From contig NZ_JAEMUH010000006.1 in the NCBI RefSeq assembly GCF_016461785.1, positions 1-64,000 on the forward strand: DNA of 64,000 nucleotides, read 5' to 3'. Positions 54,968 through 64,000 of the stretch are shown in pieces (within the stretch, counting starts at the first letter, position 1; every line of letters starts with the position of its first letter). This DNA is from Marinomonas ostreistagni. Its GTDB lineage: Bacteria; Pseudomonadota; Gammaproteobacteria; Pseudomonadales; Marinomonadaceae. Both the position numbers and the translations under genes were made by a program. The notes beneath the pieces were generated by a model, which was given only the letters and a program-made list of their open reading frames with translations, did not search any database and had not been told where the DNA came from.

Positions 54968-56251
54968 CTAACCGTTAGATGCGTCTTTCTGCTCACTCTC
55001 TAAGACCATTAGAGGTGCAGAGTCACCACGAATCGACGATGCATCCATGACCACCTTAGCCACATCAGTACGGTTAGGTAGTTCAAACATACAATCTAGA
55101 AGGGAAGACTCAAGAATACTGCGTAGACCACGAGCTCCGGTCTTACGCTCTAGCGCCAGATGAGCCGCTTCGCGTAAAGACTCTTCGGTAAACTCAAGCT
55201 CAACACCTTCTAGCTCGAATAAATGCTGGTACTGTTTAGTCAACGCATTCTTAGGCTGGCTCAAAATCGTCATCAAGGCTTCTTCGTCAAGCTCTGAAAG
55301 TGTTGCCACAACAGGCAAACGACCAACGAACTCAGGAATCAAACCAAATTTCACTAAGTCTTCTGTTTCAACGTCATGAATAGATTCAGAGAAAGAACGA
55401 TTCTCTTCTTTGCTCTTAACCGTTGCCTTAAAGCCGATACTACTTTTCTCTGTACGATCACTGATCACACGCTCAAGGCCAGCAAAAGCACCACCACAGA
55501 TAAATAGAATGTTCGAAGTATCTACCTGAACAAACTCCTGCTGAGGATGCTTACGACCACCCTGTGGAGGAACGGATGCAACAGTACCTTCGATCAGCTT
55601 CAATAGCGCTTGCTGCACACCCTCACCGGATACGTCACGAGTGATAGACGGGTTATCCGATTTACGAGAAATCTTATCGATTTCATCAATGTAAACAATG
55701 CCACGTTGCGCTTTTTCGACATCGTAATCACAGTTTTGCAGAAGCTTTTGAATGATATTTTCAACATCCTCACCCACATAACCCGCTTCAGTCAGCGTTG
55801 TCGCATCTGCGATTGTAAATGGCACGTCCAGAACACGGGCAAGGGTCTGAGCCAATAGCGTTTTACCACTACCAGTAGGACCAATCAAAAGAATATTACT
55901 CTTACCAAGTTCAATATCTTTGTTTGCCAAACCTTGGTGACGCAAACGTTTATAATGGTTATAAACTGCAACCGCCAAGACCTTTTTGGCTCGATCTTGA
56001 CCAATTACATAATCATCTAACGCTGTGGCAAGCTTTGAAGGTGTCGGCAACTCATCTTTTGCCTCAGTTTCACCCTCACCTTGCATCAATTCTTGCGTAA
56101 TGATGTTGTTGCAAAGATCAACACACTCATTACAGATATATACCGAAGGGCCAGCAATTAGCTTCTTAACCTCATCCTGACTCTTTCCACAGAAAGAACA
56201 GTACAGCAAACGATCAGAATGCTCACCTCGGCTGTATTTATCATCAGACAT
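54968..56251 (-). CDS. clpX: ClpXP protease ATPase subunit ClpX
   Basis: A 427-aa unfoldase for ClpXP. The C4 zinc finger uses Cys18, Cys21, Cys40 and Cys43. Walker A is [18 protein letters not shown], the Walker B region is [14 protein letters not shown], and the ClpP-docking IGF loop is in SSIGFKATV. Normal length. Located 16 bp downstream of clpP, with which it is surely cotranscribed. Confidence 0.98.
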   Translation of the reverse strand: MSDDKYSRGEHSDRLLYCSFCGKSQDEVKKLIAGPSVYICNECVDLCNNIITQELMQGEGETEAKDELPTPSKLATALDDYVIGQDRAKKVLAVAVYNHYKRLRHQGLANKDIELGKSNILLIGPTGSGKTLLAQTLARVLDVPFTIADATTLTEAGYVGEDVENIIQKLLQNCDYDVEKAQRGIVYIDEIDKISRKSDNPSITRDVSGEGVQQALLKLIEGTVASVPPQGGRKHPQQEFVQVDTSNILFICGGAFAGLERVISDRTEKSSIGFKATVKSKEENRSFSESIHDVETEDLVKFGLIPEFVGRLPVVATLSELDEEALMTILSQPKNALTKQYQHLFELEGVELEFTEESLREAAHLALERKTGARGLRSILESSLLDCMFELPNRTDVAKVVMDASSIRGDSAPLMVLESEQKDASNG

Positions 56252-56267
56252 TAAAGTCCACCCTTTT

Positions 56268-56900
56268 TTAAACTTCGCGTTTTTCTAAAATATCGTCAAT
56301 TAGACCGTATTCTTTAGCCAACTGCGGGCTCATGAAATTATCACGATCTGTATCTTGAGCAACCTTCTCAATTGGTTGACCTGAGTGATGCGCAATGATT
56401 TCGTTCAAACGATGCTTGATACCCAGAATTTCGCGAGTGTGAATTTCGATATCAGAAGCCTGACCTTGATATCCACCTAAAGGCTGGTGAATCATGACGC
56501 GTGAATTAGGCAAACAGTAACGCTTACCTTCAGCGCCAGCCGTCAATAACAATGCACCCATACTTGCTGCTTGACCAATACACATCGTACTTACATCAGG
56601 CTTAATAAATTGCATAGTATCATAAATAGACATCCCTGCTGTCACAGAGCCGCCCGGTGAATTGATGTATAGATGGATATCCTTATCAGGGTTCTCTGAT
56701 TCTAAGAATAACAATTGCGCCACAACAAGGTTGGCCATGTGATCTTCTACTTGCCCCACCAAGAAGATAACTCGCTCTTTAAGCAAACGAGAATAAATAT
56801 CAAAAGAACGTTCGCCTCGAGCTGTCTGCTCAATAACCATAGGGACTAGGCCATTACTTGTAATCGCGACAGGACCAGTTGTAGGGGTCATTAAATTCAT
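56268..56900 (-). CDS. clpP: ClpP protease proteolytic subunit
   Basis: A 210-aa serine protease. The catalytic triad is Ser113 ([11 protein letters not shown]), His138 ([11 protein letters not shown]) and Asp187 (TDRDNFM). The first ~14-17 residues are probably removed as a propeptide. Precedes clpX; a strong hairpin separates it from tig. Confidence 0.97.
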   Translation of the reverse strand: MNLMTPTTGPVAITSNGLVPMVIEQTARGERSFDIYSRLLKERVIFLVGQVEDHMANLVVAQLLFLESENPDKDIHLYINSPGGSVTAGMSIYDTMQFIKPDVSTMCIGQAASMGALLLTAGAEGKRYCLPNSRVMIHQPLGGYQGQASDIEIHTREILGIKHRLNEIIAHHSGQPIEKVAQDTDRDNFMSPQLAKEYGLIDDILEKREV

Positions 56901-56922
56901 ATTCTATTCCTTAAAACGAAAA

Positions 56923-56950
56923 GGCCGGTATAGCTTTCGCTATACCGGCC
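56923..56950 (-). terminator. Terminator or attenuator between tig and clpP
   Basis: GGCCGGTATAGC-TTTC-GCTATACCGGCC, a perfect 12-bp stem. On the minus strand TTTTCGTTTT follows, so part of the tig transcription probably ends here. Confidence 0.75.
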
Positions 56951-56972
56951 TCATTAGAATTATAAGCTATGC

Positions 56973-58307
56973 TTATGCTTCTTCAGTCTCTTCTGCCTCG
57001 GCAGCTTGAGCTTCTGGCTTGATAGCGTCTTCGTAACCTAGAGTTACTTCAGTAATTTGAGCGCTTTCTAGCAGTTTATCAACAACTTGCTCTTCAAGTA
57101 CAGCAGATTGAACTTGAGCTAGCTGCTCTTTGTTATTTAAGTAGAAGTCAACTACTTGTTGTGGTTCTTGGTAAGCTTGCGCCATATCTTCCAAGAATGC
57201 ACGTACACGATCATCTTCTACTTTAAGTTCGTTCTTCTGGATCACTTCAGAGATCAAAAGACCGATTTTAGCACGTTTAGTCGCTTCTTCACTGAATAGC
57301 TCAGCTGGAAGTTGTGAAGGATCAAAGCCTTCCATGTTACCGAACTGACGAGCTGCTTGTTGACGAAGACCGTTAACTTCCTGCTCAACCAAGGAAGCAG
57401 GAACTTCAACCGGGTTAAGTGCTACTAGTTGATCGAAAAGAGAGTTCTTCAGCTTAGTCTTAACAGCTTGACTTAACTCACGTTCCATATTTTTCTGAAC
57501 TTCAGCACGTAGGCTAGCTAGATCAGCAGTTTCTAGACCAAATTTAGAAGCGAACTCGTCATTTAGCTCTGGAAGTACTTGTTCAGCAACTTCTTGCGCT
57601 GTGATTTTGAAGGTTGCTTCTTTGCCTGCTAGGTGCTCAGCTTGGTAGCTTTCAGGGAACGTTACAGTAATGGTACGCTCTTCACCAGCTTTGATACCAA
57701 CAATGCCATCTTCGAAACCAGGAATCATTGAGTTAGAACCAAGAACAAGCTTGTGACCTTGTGCTGCGCCACCTTCAAATGCTTCTTCACCTAAGAAACC
57801 TTCGAAGTCGATCGTTACTTGATCGCCATCTTTTGCTTCACGCTCAACTGCAGACCACTCTGCATTTTGCTTGCGTAACGTTTCTAGCATTGTATCAACG
57901 TCTGCCTCTGTTACTTCAGAAACAACACGAGTCACTTCGATTTTAGAAGCGTCAGCAAGTTCAATCGTTGGGTAAACTTCAACTTTTGCAACAAATTCAA
58001 GATCAGAGCCTTCAGCGATATTCTTTGGCTCGATTGCAGGCATGCCAGCTGGGTTGATAGATTCAGCTTGGATTGCTTCAACGTAAGCGTCACGCATAAC
58101 TTGCTCTAGCGCTTCCATACGGATGCTTTGACCGAAACGCTTTTTAACAACGCTAACTGGCACTTTACCTTTACGGAAACCATCGATACGTACTGTCTTA
58201 GCTGTTTTAGCTACTTCAGCGTTAACTTTATCATCAATACGTGCAGCAGGAACGCTAATAGTAAGAACGCGTTCGATTGGAGACGTTGTCTCTACAGAAA
58301 CTTGCAT
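56973..58307 (-). CDS. tig: Trigger factor
   Basis: A 444-aa ribosome-bound chaperone. The ribosome-docking motif is GFRKGKVP (44-51), the FKBP-like domain spans about 150-245 (GLEDGIVGIKAGEERTITV, shown without its first residues), and the C-terminal substrate-binding arms follow to an acidic tail rich in Glu and Ala. First gene of the tig-clpP-clpX-lon block. Usual size (E. coli 432 aa). Confidence 0.96.
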   Translation of the reverse strand: MQVSVETTSPIERVLTISVPAARIDDKVNAEVAKTAKTVRIDGFRKGKVPVSVVKKRFGQSIRMEALEQVMRDAYVEAIQAESINPAGMPAIEPKNIAEGSDLEFVAKVEVYPTIELADASKIEVTRVVSEVTEADVDTMLETLRKQNAEWSAVEREAKDGDQVTIDFEGFLGEEAFEGGAAQGHKLVLGSNSMIPGFEDGIVGIKAGEERTITVTFPESYQAEHLAGKEATFKITAQEVAEQVLPELNDEFASKFGLETADLASLRAEVQKNMERELSQAVKTKLKNSLFDQLVALNPVEVPASLVEQEVNGLRQQAARQFGNMEGFDPSQLPAELFSEEATKRAKIGLLISEVIQKNELKVEDDRVRAFLEDMAQAYQEPQQVVDFYLNNKEQLAQVQSAVLEEQVVDKLLESAQITEVTLGYEDAIKPEAQAAEAEETEEA

Positions 58308-58415
58308 AAAACTTCCTCTTGGGAACGTGCTTTATTTGTTGACGCCGCCGCGAAGAATCACGACTCACTGTTATAGTCCAGTCAACAAGACCAAAAATTT
58401 ATTAGAGTAATGTAA

Positions 58416-58492
58416 TGGCACGCCTGGAGGGATTCGAACCCCCGACCATCCCCTTAGAAGGGGGATGCTCTATCCAACTGAGCTACAGGCGC
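58416..58492 (-). tRNA. tRNA-Arg (anticodon TCT)
   Basis: 77 nt including CCA. The acceptor stem is GCGCCTG/CAGGCGT, the anticodon loop CTTCTAA (TCT) sits on a TCCCC/GGGGA stem, and the T-loop is GGTTCGAATCC. Located upstream of tig. It reads AGA/AGG codons. Confidence 0.96.
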
Positions 58493-58581
58493 AAATACTA
58501 CATCACAAATAGTGACGCGCTATTATAGGGAAGGAATATAAATCGTCAACTCAAACACACAAAAAATCAACGACATAAAAA

Positions 58582-58600
58582 AGCCCAGCATGGCTGGGCT
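58582..58600 (-). terminator. Orphan rho-independent terminator
   Basis: AGCCCAGC-ATG-GCTGGGCT, an 8-bp GC-rich stem followed by TTTTTTATG on the minus strand. No known minus-strand gene lies upstream, so it should end an unannotated transcript. Confidence 0.75.
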
Positions 58601-58756
58601 AAAAGATAATATATGACTTTTCGTCACCAAGGAACCGAGAATATATCTAAGCTATACCCTAGTCACTCAACAGTACAAATATCACAAAAGGAACGAAGTG
58701 AATATTAGACTTCGCCACCTCTTTTTGCAACCAAAATGGTTCACTTTTATTAATCT

Positions 58757-58773
58757 TGCACTATACATGTGCA
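58757..58773. promoter_or_regulatory. TGCAC-N7-GTGCA dyad upstream of the YihY gene
   Basis: Perfect 5-bp arms (58757-58761, 58769-58773), and a third TGCAC at 58788-58792. It resembles an NtrC site at 10 of 12 conserved positions, but no sigma-54 promoter (GG-N10-GC) is found nearby on either strand. Candidate operator for the YihY gene or for a minus-strand small RNA. Confidence 0.4.
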
Positions 58774-58851
58774 CTTGACACATTTTATGCACATTAGATT
58801 GAAGACACGTTTATCGATACAATCAAATTAGTTCTCTTGAGGTAAAAATGA

Positions 58852-59703
58852 ATGGAAACAAAAGCTGTCAAGAATATTGCCGCTCAGGGCTACCAACTAC
58901 TAAAGCTGGTTTGGAATCGCGCTTTACGCTACCAAGTATCACTACGAGCAGCTCACTTAACACTGGCAACATTACTTGCCGCCGTTCCAATTATCACGAT
59001 TGTTTTTGGCATTCTTCGTCTCACGCCCGCCATGGTAGCGATGCAAGACTCCCTCATTTCGTATGTTGAAGCTCATCTTGCCCCAGGTAGTAGCAGCACT
59101 GTTATTCCATATTTACTGTCTTTTTCAGAACAAACTAAAAATTTACCCGCAGCAGGGATCGCTACACTAATATTAACCGCCCTACTATTACTAAATAGTT
59201 TTGAAGGTTCCGTACAAGCCATCTGGCAAATTAAGCAACGCCGTAAAATTCGCGAAAGGCTACTTACTTACTGGGCAATACTCACCCTAGGACCGATCAT
59301 GCTTGCAGTTGTTATGAGCCTATATGGAACCTTGCTGTCTTATCAATTGACAGGAGATTATATCCCTAGTTTCTTAGAAGGACTCTTTGAATTCAGCAGC
59401 TATTTAGTTTATTTTCTATTGCTGTTCACCATAAACTTCTTGACTCCAAACAACGAAGTTAAGGCAAAATTAACAGCCATTTCAGCCATGTTAGGCGCAG
59501 TAGCAATTGTTATTTTAAACTCCATTTTTGCCAACTTCGCGCAGTTTTTTGCAAGTTATCAGATTGTTTACGGCGCCTTTGCAGCCCTACCTGTCTTCCT
59601 AATATGGCTACAAGTCAGCTGGTTAATTATTTTGCTGAGCGTCAGCCTCAACGCAACTTTGCACAAACTAGATCGCCTTAAAGATCATTCTAAGTTAGAA
59701 TGA
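58852..59703 (+). CDS. YihY/BrkB family inner-membrane protein
   Basis: A 283-aa protein with about six hydrophobic segments and the family pattern SLRAAHLTLATLLAAVPIIT near residues 26-45, plus LLLLNSFEGSVQAIWQI. Older annotations call the family RNase BN, which is wrong for YihY; the function is unknown. GAGG at 9 nt supports the ATG at 58852; a nearby ATG at 58848 is out of frame. Followed by the phosphoribosyltransferase gene at 33 bp. Confidence 0.88.
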   Translation: METKAVKNIAAQGYQLLKLVWNRALRYQVSLRAAHLTLATLLAAVPIITIVFGILRLTPAMVAMQDSLISYVEAHLAPGSSSTVIPYLLSFSEQTKNLPAAGIATLILTALLLLNSFEGSVQAIWQIKQRRKIRERLLTYWAILTLGPIMLAVVMSLYGTLLSYQLTGDYIPSFLEGLFEFSSYLVYFLLLFTINFLTPNNEVKAKLTAISAMLGAVAIVILNSIFANFAQFFASYQIVYGAFAALPVFLIWLQVSWLIILLSVSLNATLHKLDRLKDHSKLE

Positions 59704-59736
59704 TCGGTCAAACTTTTCTATTACCTAAATAATCCT

Positions 59737-60285
59737 ATGCATAATATCGACGAACTGAATTCCATTATGAGCGAGGCAGATTGCCTAATTTCTGAGGAAG
59801 AGCTAAATCACGCCCTAGACAAAATAGCAAAGCAAATCACTGATGACCTATCAGATAAACTTCCTTTGGTCATCTGCGTCATGAATGGCGGTTTATTACC
59901 CACTGGCGCACTTATGCAGCGTTTGCAATTCCCACTTGAGCTAGACTACGTCCACGCTAGTCGTTATGGAATGGAAACCTCTGGCAGCACCCTAAATTGG
60001 ACTCGCTACCCACAAACGGACTTTAAAGGCCGAGACGTTCTTATCGTTGACGACATTTTTGATCAAGGGCACACCTTAGAGGCCATCATCAAATGGTTTG
60101 AAGAAAACGGCGCAAAAAACGTTTACTCCGCAACAGTTGTCAATAAGTTACATGATCGAAAAGTAGATATGCGCCCAGACTACAATGGGCTAGACGTAGA
60201 AGACCGCTTCTTGTTTGGCTACGGCATGGACTACCAAGGTTACTTCCGTAACTTGCAAGGCATTTACGCAGTGAAGGGTAAATAA
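59737..60285 (+). CDS. hpt: Hypoxanthine-guanine phosphoribosyltransferase
   Basis: A 182-aa purine salvage enzyme converting hypoxanthine or guanine and PRPP to IMP or GMP. The PRPP-binding motif is VLIVDDIFDQGHTL near residues 101-114, and ICVMNGGLLPTGAL is the N-terminal loop. The sequence is of the Hpt-like class annotated hypoxanthine-guanine phosphoribosyltransferase in marine gammaproteobacteria. A strong terminator follows. Confidence 0.88.
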   Translation: MHNIDELNSIMSEADCLISEEELNHALDKIAKQITDDLSDKLPLVICVMNGGLLPTGALMQRLQFPLELDYVHASRYGMETSGSTLNWTRYPQTDFKGRDVLIVDDIFDQGHTLEAIIKWFEENGAKNVYSATVVNKLHDRKVDMRPDYNGLDVEDRFLFGYGMDYQGYFRNLQGIYAVKGK

Positions 60286-60308
60286 GAAACTCGAAGGCGC
60301 ATACGAGA

Positions 60309-60345
60309 AGCACAAAAAAAGGCGCATGGCGCCTTTTTTTGTGCT
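60309..60345. terminator. Bidirectional terminator between hpt and sthA
   Basis: A 17-bp perfect inverted repeat (60309-60325 with 60329-60345) centred on GGCGC-ATG-GCGCC, with A7 and T7 flanks inside the stem. It lies between converging genes. Confidence 0.93.
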
Positions 60346-60356
60346 TTCACCCGCTC

Positions 60357-61751
60357 TTAAAACACACGGTTAAAACCGTTTAATGCCGCAACACGATAAG
60401 CTTCCGCCATCGTTGGGTAGTTAAACGTAGTATTTAAGAAATACTTCAAAGTATTCAACTCACCCGGCTGCTTCATGATTGCTTGACCGATGTGAACGAT
60501 CTCTGATGCTTGGTCACCGAAACAGTGAATACCAAGGATCTCAAGCGTTTCACGATGGAACAGTAGCTTCAACATACCCACTGCTTCACCAGTAATCTGA
60601 GCACGAGCTGTATTCTTAAAGAATGCACGTCCAACTTCGTAAGGCACTTTTTCAGCCGTCAGTTCCGCCTCAGTTTTACCTACTGATGAGATTTCAGGGA
60701 TAGTGTAGATGCCTGTTGGAACTTCTGAAATAAAGTGCCCACCTTCAAGCCCCAACATGTTAGCCGCAACAGAACGTCCTTGGTCATAGGCCGCACTCGC
60801 TAAGCTTGGCCAGCCAATCACATCACCCGCCGCATAGACATTCTCAACTGCAGTCTGATACGTATCATTCACAGCCAGCTGACCACGAGAGTTCGTCTCA
60901 AGACCAATATTTTCAAGACCAAGATTCTCAGTATTGCCTGAACGACCATTACAGAACAACAATGCATCAGCACGGATTTTCTTACCCGACGCCATCGTCA
61001 TCACTACATCACGATCAGAACCTTCAACTTTCTCAAACGTCTCATTATGGCGAATTAAAATCCCACCATCACGTAAGTGATAGCTTAGTGCATCTGTGAT
61101 TTCATCATCCAAGAAGCTCAATAGTTTCTTGCCTGGGTTAATCAGCTCAACTCTTACACCTAGGCCACAGAAGATCGAAGCATATTCACAACCGATAACG
61201 CCCGCACCGTAGATAATCAAAGAACGCGGAGTATGGCTAAGCGTTAAAATACTATCAGAGCAGTAAATACGAGGATTTGTGAAGTCGATGTTCGCAGGAT
61301 GATATGGTCGTGAGCCTGTCGCGATCACAACTTTCTCAGCCACGAGCTCTTCAGGGCCTTTCTCGTAGGTGTTTACTTCAATAGTGTGCGCATCCTTAAA
61401 ACGGCCACGACCAAAAAACACATCAATACGGTTTCTTGCATAGTACTCAGTACGACCTAGTACCTGCTTATCAATAACTTTGTTTGCATGCTCAAGGACT
61501 TTTGGAAAAGAGAACCAACGCGGTTCACCGATGTCTCGGAACATAGGGTTGGTATTGAAAGCAATAATCTCTTTAACCGCATGACGCAGTGCTTTCGACG
61601 GAATAGTACCTAAGTGAGTACAGCTACCGCCGACTCGCGGACTAGCTTCAATGACTGCAACTCGCTTACCCGCTTTAGCTGCATTCATCGCAGCCCCCTC
61701 CCCAGCGGGACCGGTACCTAGTACCACGACATCATAATGTCTAGTCGTCAT
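60357..61751 (-). CDS. sthA: Soluble pyridine nucleotide transhydrogenase
   Basis: A 464-aa FAD flavoprotein that transfers reducing equivalents from NADPH to NAD+. The N-terminal FAD motif is [20 protein letters not shown]. The redox site reads [17 protein letters not shown], with Thr-Gly-type residues in place of the second Cys of the dihydrolipoamide dehydrogenase CxxxxC, as expected for SthA. The NAD(P) motif is [13 protein letters not shown]. It lies 18 bp downstream of nqrM and may be cotranscribed with it. Confidence 0.95.
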   Translation of the reverse strand: MTTRHYDVVVLGTGPAGEGAAMNAAKAGKRVAVIEASPRVGGSCTHLGTIPSKALRHAVKEIIAFNTNPMFRDIGEPRWFSFPKVLEHANKVIDKQVLGRTEYYARNRIDVFFGRGRFKDAHTIEVNTYEKGPEELVAEKVVIATGSRPYHPANIDFTNPRIYCSDSILTLSHTPRSLIIYGAGVIGCEYASIFCGLGVRVELINPGKKLLSFLDDEITDALSYHLRDGGILIRHNETFEKVEGSDRDVVMTMASGKKIRADALLFCNGRSGNTENLGLENIGLETNSRGQLAVNDTYQTAVENVYAAGDVIGWPSLASAAYDQGRSVAANMLGLEGGHFISEVPTGIYTIPEISSVGKTEAELTAEKVPYEVGRAFFKNTARAQITGEAVGMLKLLFHRETLEILGIHCFGDQASEIVHIGQAIMKQPGELNTLKYFLNTTFNYPTMAEAYRVAALNGFNRVF

Positions 61752-61769
61752 AAGATTTTACTACCTCAT

Positions 61770-62003
61770 CTATTTCGTTGCGTCATAAAACTGATCATCA
61801 GAGACCTTGGCTGCTTGTGCTTTCTTAGTTTCCTTTTCGCACTTCCCTTTATCACCGCCACAAATATCACAAGCCACTTCCATGCCCAGAGCGCTCATGC
61901 CGCCACAGGAACCAGAAATAGGCTTACGCCCCATCAGAACACCCACTGCCATGGCTACTACCAAAGCAAGCATTAATACAAAAGCTAATACAATCGTTGT
62001 CAT
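61770..62003 (-). CDS. nqrM: Na+-NQR maturation protein NqrM
   Basis: A 77-aa membrane protein needed to insert the Fe centre of the Na+-translocating NADH:quinone reductase. One helix (about 4-24) is followed by four Cys: Cys33, Cys45, Cys48 and Cys55 (SCGGMSALG, CDICGG). The family arrangement is complete. It lies between apbE and sthA; the usual order nqrF-apbE-nqrM is kept. Confidence 0.95.
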   Translation of the reverse strand: MTTIVLAFVLMLALVVAMAVGVLMGRKPISGSCGGMSALGMEVACDICGGDKGKCEKETKKAQAAKVSDDQFYDATK

Positions 62004-62020
62004 AATTACCTCGATGCAGC

Positions 62021-63037
62021 TTAATTAGAAAGATACGGTTCAAACGCGTCGGAATACTGTTCCGCGAAACCAAAGTCTTCTTTTACTAACATGTACGCTG
62101 CAATGTTGTTGTCTTGAGCAAACTTTAAGCCCGCCTCTGGACCTAGAACCGTTATCGCTGTCGCTAAGCCATCCGCGCGGGTAGCATTGGAATCAACTAC
62201 GGTTACAGACACCAAGCGATGCGTAATCGGTTTACCAGTTGTAGGATCAATCGTGTGCGAATAACGCACACCATTCTTTTCAAAATAGTTTCGATAGTCA
62301 CCAGACGTCGCAATCGCAATATCGTTTGCCTCGATAACACGCTGAGCAACATTATGACCACCCGCAGGGCTTTCCACCCCTACCAACCAAGCACTACCGT
62401 CAAGCTTAGTACCAGAAACAGACAATTCGCCACCCACTTCAACAAGATAGTTTTGAATTCCCGCATTTCTAAGCACTCGTGCAACTTCGTCTACCCCATA
62501 ACCTTTAGCAATGGAAGATAGGTCAATATAGACATTACGAGTCTTGGTTAATTCATTACCCTCTAAATCAACGTAACGATATCCGACACTTTCTTTGGCC
62601 GCTTGTATTTCTTCATCACTTGGAACCTGATCTTTATGCTTACCCGGACCGAATCCCCAAAGATTAACCAGTGGCCCGACGGTTACATCATATTTACCAG
62701 ATGTCATGTCACTGATTTTAAGCGCCTCACCCACTACATAGACCATATCATCAGAAACAGTGACTGTTGAACCAGCTGACTGTTTGTTAAACAGAGATAA
62801 TTCTGAGCTTGGGTCATAGGTAGACATCAGTTTATTTACATGTACCAAGGCATCATCAACCAATGTTTTTAGATCTTCTCGGGACGGACTATCAGCTGTC
62901 GTAGTGTATTTAACGGTATACGTCGTTCCCATTGTTGGGCCTGAAAAGCTTTCCAACTCTGGAGAAAAAGAAACAACTTTAAAAAGAATGGTGACAAGAA
63001 CAATGGCCACTAAAGCCATTAGAAATTTGTTTTTCAT
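62021..63037 (-). CDS. apbE: FAD:protein FMN transferase ApbE
   Basis: A 338-aa enzyme that attaches FMN covalently to Thr residues of NqrB and NqrC. It has an N-terminal membrane helix (about 5-22, no lipobox Cys), then GPTMGTTYTVKY, VDLSSIAKGYGVDEVA, VEVGGELSVSGTK and TSGDYRNYFEKNGVRYSHTI, the last with the flavin- and Mg-binding residues. Next to nqrF and nqrM, so its target is the Nqr complex. Confidence 0.95.
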   Translation of the reverse strand: MKNKFLMALVAIVLVTILFKVVSFSPELESFSGPTMGTTYTVKYTTTADSPSREDLKTLVDDALVHVNKLMSTYDPSSELSLFNKQSAGSTVTVSDDMVYVVGEALKISDMTSGKYDVTVGPLVNLWGFGPGKHKDQVPSDEEIQAAKESVGYRYVDLEGNELTKTRNVYIDLSSIAKGYGVDEVARVLRNAGIQNYLVEVGGELSVSGTKLDGSAWLVGVESPAGGHNVAQRVIEANDIAIATSGDYRNYFEKNGVRYSHTIDPTTGKPITHRLVSVTVVDSNATRADGLATAITVLGPEAGLKFAQDNNIAAYMLVKEDFGFAEQYSDAFEPYLSN

Positions 63038-63072
63038 AGAGACCTAATGTCCTAACAGGGAAAGAAAAACAA

Positions 63073-63096
63073 AGACCCACCAGTTACGGTGGGTCT
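63073..63096 (-). terminator. Terminator between nqrF and apbE
   Basis: AGACCCACC-AGTTAC-GGTGGGTCT, a 9-bp stem followed by TTGTTTTTCTTT on the minus strand. It should end most of the nqr operon transcript; apbE would then depend on read-through or on its own promoter. Confidence 0.85.
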
Positions 63097-63111
63097 GTGT
63101 TTTACTCAGTG

Positions 63112-64000
63112 CTAGCCACCAAAGTCATCAAGAAGAATGTTTTCCTTCTCAACGCCTAAGTCTTCTAGCATCTTGATAACAGACGCGTTCATCATTGGAG
63201 GTCCACACATGTAGAACTCACAATCTTCTGGCGCTGGGTGATCTTTCAGATAGTTTTCATACAACACGTTGTGAATGAAACCTGTCTTACCTTCCCAGTT
63301 ATCTTCTGGCTGTGGATCAGATAGCGCTAGGTGCCACACGAAGTTATCGTTTTCTTCTTGCAGCATGTCGTACTCTTCTGTGTAGAAAGCTTCACGCAAA
63401 CTACGCGCACCGTACCAGAAAGACATCTTACGAGTAGAGTTCAAACGCTTAAGCTGGTCAAAGATATGAGAACGCATAGGCGCCATACCTGCACCACCAC
63501 CGATGAATACCATCTCAGCATCCGTATCCTTAGCGAAGAACTCACCAAACGGACCGTATACTTTAATCTTATCACCTGGCTTCAAGCTGAATACGTAAGA
63601 AGACATTTGACCTGGTGGCACATCGTCTTTACCTGGTGGCGGTGAAGCGATACGAATGTTGAACTTAACAACACCTTTCTCTTCTGGGTAGTTCGCCATT
63701 GAGTAAGCACGAATAATGGTCTCATCAACCTTAGAAACAAATTTCCATAGGTTAAAGTGGTCCCAATCACCACGGTACTCTTCTTGAATTTCAAAGTCTT
63801 TGTAGTTAACCGTATGTGGTGGCGCTTCAAGCTGCACATAACCACCAGCACGGAAATCTACGTTTTCACCTTCCGGTAGACGCAACGTCAACTCTTTAAT
63901 GAAGGTTGCAACGTTCGGGTTAGACTCAACAGTACATTCCCAAGCTTTTACGCCGAATACCTCTTCAGGTACTTCAACGTCCATGTCTTGCTTAACAGCA
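63112..64000 (-). CDS. nqrF: Na+-NQR subunit F, C-terminal part (partial)
   Basis: Reads through the right window edge; 296 residues are visible and the N-terminal helix and most of the 2Fe-2S domain lie outside. The visible part has the ferredoxin-reductase FAD domain ([11 protein letters not shown]) and the NADH domain ([33 protein letters not shown]), ending LLDDFGG as usual for NqrF. NqrF is the NADH-oxidising, FAD-containing subunit of the Na+ pump. The first Met in the window (63984) is internal. Confidence 0.96.
   Translation of the reverse strand, partial: AVKQDMDVEVPEEVFGVKAWECTVESNPNVATFIKELTLRLPEGENVDFRAGGYVQLEAPPHTVNYKDFEIQEEYRGDWDHFNLWKFVSKVDETIIRAYSMANYPEEKGVVKFNIRIASPPPGKDDVPPGQMSSYVFSLKPGDKIKVYGPFGEFFAKDTDAEMVFIGGGAGMAPMRSHIFDQLKRLNSTRKMSFWYGARSLREAFYTEEYDMLQEENDNFVWHLALSDPQPEDNWEGKTGFIHNVLYENYLKDHPAPEDCEFYMCGPPMMNASVIKMLEDLGVEKENILLDDFGG

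Larger units (their letters stand above)
58493..58851. other. 359-bp intergenic region with an orphan terminator and dyads
   Basis: No convincing protein gene. It contains an apparent minus-strand terminator (58582-58600) with no gene in front of it, a perfect TGCAC-N7-GTGCA dyad (58757-58773), and the promoter region of the YihY gene (plus strand). A possible small RNA is discussed in the findings. Confidence 0.6.

Noticed and set aside
58750-58794. A 14-codon minus-strand frame with four Cys (CIKCVKCTC)
   Set aside because: No Shine-Dalgarno sequence, and the Cys codons come from the overlapping TGCAC repeats; chance is the better explanation.
58852-59703. YihY gene as ribonuclease BN
   Set aside because: An old misannotation; the protein is a multi-span membrane protein without nuclease motifs.

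Overview
The window looks like chromosome of a marine gammaproteobacterium of the Oceanospirillaceae, most like Marinomonas. Pointers are the Na+-translocating NADH:quinone reductase locus (nqrF, apbE, nqrM), TRAP and tripartite tricarboxylate (TTT) transporters, a compatible-solute (glucosylglycerate) operon, a LapA-type adhesin and moderate GC content. The genus is inferred from gene content and protein wording, not from a search. I see no insertion sequence, prophage, CRISPR array, rRNA or integron.

Layout. 1-636: N-terminus of a giant surface adhesin. 0.85-3.2 kb: SulP anion transporter plus tandem universal stress protein. 3.2-5.9 kb: a divergent pair, a GNAT/C39-peptidase fusion and a RimK-type ATP-grasp ligase, probably one peptide-modification system. 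6.1-10.9 kb: proC, a TRAP transporter of the 2-oxoacid (TakP) type, and an AraC regulator. 10.9-18.7 kb, all minus strand: a class V aminotransferase, tctCBA, then the TctD/TctE two-component system with a periplasmic binding protein as a third member. 19.3-23.3 kb: phosphatase, synthase and phosphorylase for glucosylglycerate. 23.4-28.2 kb: ABC exporter, Bcr/CflA efflux pump, HopJ protein, HAD phosphatase and a 53-aa membrane protein. 28.2-32.3 kb: TyrR-like regulator, LysR regulator, carbonic anhydrase, rlmA. 32.4-38.1 kb: a GGDEF/EAL protein, conserved proteins of unknown function and purU. 38.2-42.0 kb: rlmKL, rmf, pyrD, DUF2835. 42.2-49.9 kb: a complete Bat operon (MoxR, DUF58, DUF4381, BatA, BatB/C fusion, BatD) with a Dyp peroxidase. 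50.0-58.5 kb: the conserved proteostasis block tig-clpP-clpX-lon-hupB-ppiD with tRNA-Asp and tRNA-Arg. 58.6-64.0 kb: YihY membrane protein, hypoxanthine phosphoribosyltransferase, sthA and the end of the nqr locus.

The most interesting part is the control region of the glucosylglycerate operon. A near-consensus sigma-54 promoter (19260-19275) has an NtrC-like dyad about 200 bp upstream (19038-19054). A 12-codon ORF with a strong Shine-Dalgarno sequence ends in an ATGA overlap with the first gene, which has no ribosome site of its own. This predicts nitrogen-controlled, translationally coupled production of a nitrogen-free osmolyte. Also notable are an 11-bp-spaced direct repeat upstream of tctC that fits an OmpR-family (TctD) operator, an apparent terminator with no gene in front of it at 58582-58600 (candidate small RNA), and the RimK/C39 pair. 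Start codons were moved downstream of the longest frame where a Shine-Dalgarno sequence, a signal peptide or family habit supports it; each case is noted.
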